DNA of 64,000 bases from Sphaerotilus uruguayifluvii. GTDB taxonomy: Bacteria; Pseudomonadota; Gammaproteobacteria; Burkholderiales; Burkholderiaceae_C. This document shows, one piece after another, positions 63,760-64,000 of this stretch. Position numbers and translations under genes: made by a program. The stretch covers positions 62,001 through 126,000 of the forward strand of contig NZ_JABSNM010000002.1 in the NCBI RefSeq assembly GCF_013294065.1, in the 5' to 3' direction. Under the pieces are notes generated by a model. That model was given only the letters and a program-made list of their open reading frames with translations. It did no database searches and was not told where the DNA came from. Each line of letters starts with the position of its first letter. The stretch's first letter is position 1.

Positions 63760-64000
63760 GTGAACAAGATTCTGGGCACCTTCAGCCGGGTGGTTGAAGG
63801 GGTGATGGCGCTGCTGCTGGCGGTGATGGTGGTGCTGGTGTTCGGCAACGTGGTGCTGCGCTACGCGTTCAACTCGGGCATCACGATCAGCGAGGAGCTC
63901 TCGCGCTGGCTCTTCGTGTGGATGACCTTCCTGGGCGCGATCGTGGCGCTGCGCGAGAACGGCCATCTGGGCACGGACATGCTGGTGGCGCGGCTGGGCC
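63760..64000 (+). CDS. TRAP transporter small permease (DctQ), 3' end beyond the window
   Basis: The first 80 residues of a DctQ protein. Two hydrophobic segments are visible, with R-Y-A-F-N-S-G-I-T-I-S-E-E-L-S-R-W-L and a G-H-L-G-T-D-M segment, both typical. I chose GTG 63760 because AGGAG lies 6 bases upstream; the adjacent GTG 63757 is closer. Probably the first gene of a transporter for an aromatic acid or dicarboxylate. Confidence 0.85.
   Translation, partial: MNKILGTFSRVVEGVMALLLAVMVVLVFGNVVLRYAFNSGITISEELSRWLFVWMTFLGAIVALRENGHLGTDMLVARLG

Overview
The window looks like a GC-rich betaproteobacterium of the order Burkholderiales (the Leptothrix/Rubrivivax/Sphaerotilus side is a guess from style only). 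The reasons are the four Bug-type solute receptors, the dmp-style phenol/meta-cleavage genes, the aldarate and uronate genes, and tight ATGA/GTGA-coupled operons. Apart from the left end, nearly everything serves uptake and oxidation of aromatic compounds, aromatic amines or sugar acids, each block with its own regulator.

Region 1 (1-5900) is the right end of a prophage: tail-tip genes, a J-like tail protein and a tail-fibre-assembly-like protein. It ends in two 19-bp repeats spaced 22 bp apart and a terminal CA. At the next base the sequence becomes codon 31 of dmpO, the phenol hydroxylase P4 subunit. The prophage, probably a Mu-like transposing phage, has therefore cut the phenol hydroxylase operon (dmpKLMN-O', 5901-9166, minus strand).

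Region 2 (9167-27629) starts with a sigma-54 promoter for dmpK. A NemR-like TetR repressor with a YhdH/AcuI-type reductase follows, then a Rieske oxygenase/reductase pair with its own sigma-54 promoter. Next come two paralogous XylR/DmpR-type activators that overlap tail to tail. Beyond them lies a full 4-oxalocrotonate-branch meta-cleavage operon, in transcription order: ferredoxin, LysR, dmpB, C, E, H, F, G, SDR, fused 4-OT, porin, dmpR. No dmpD hydrolase is present.

Region 3 (27691-34519) encodes a flavoprotein hydroxylase with a small DUF2783 partner, a VOC dioxygenase-like protein, fumarylacetoacetase, an unusual MBL protein, a Bug receptor and a divergent IclR. It could be a homogentisate-like route.

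Region 4 (34503-40708) is an aromatic amine dehydrogenase cluster (aauBEDA), with two cytochromes c, a LuxR regulator and an aldehyde dehydrogenase. It would turn aromatic amines into aryl acids.

Region 5 (40980-58467) is an oxidative uronate/aldarate pathway. TRAP transporter, uronate dehydrogenase and lactonase feed GarD and GudD, then KdgD, then ketoglutaric semialdehyde dehydrogenase, giving 2-oxoglutarate. LacI and FadR-type regulators sit at one end, and putative FadR-type boxes recur at the garD/kdgD promoters.

Region 6 (58604-64000) holds an iron-type alcohol dehydrogenase, a YkgJ protein, LysR with protocatechuate 4,5-dioxygenase (ligAB), a TetR regulator and the start of another TRAP transporter. 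No rRNA, tRNA or CRISPR array was seen.
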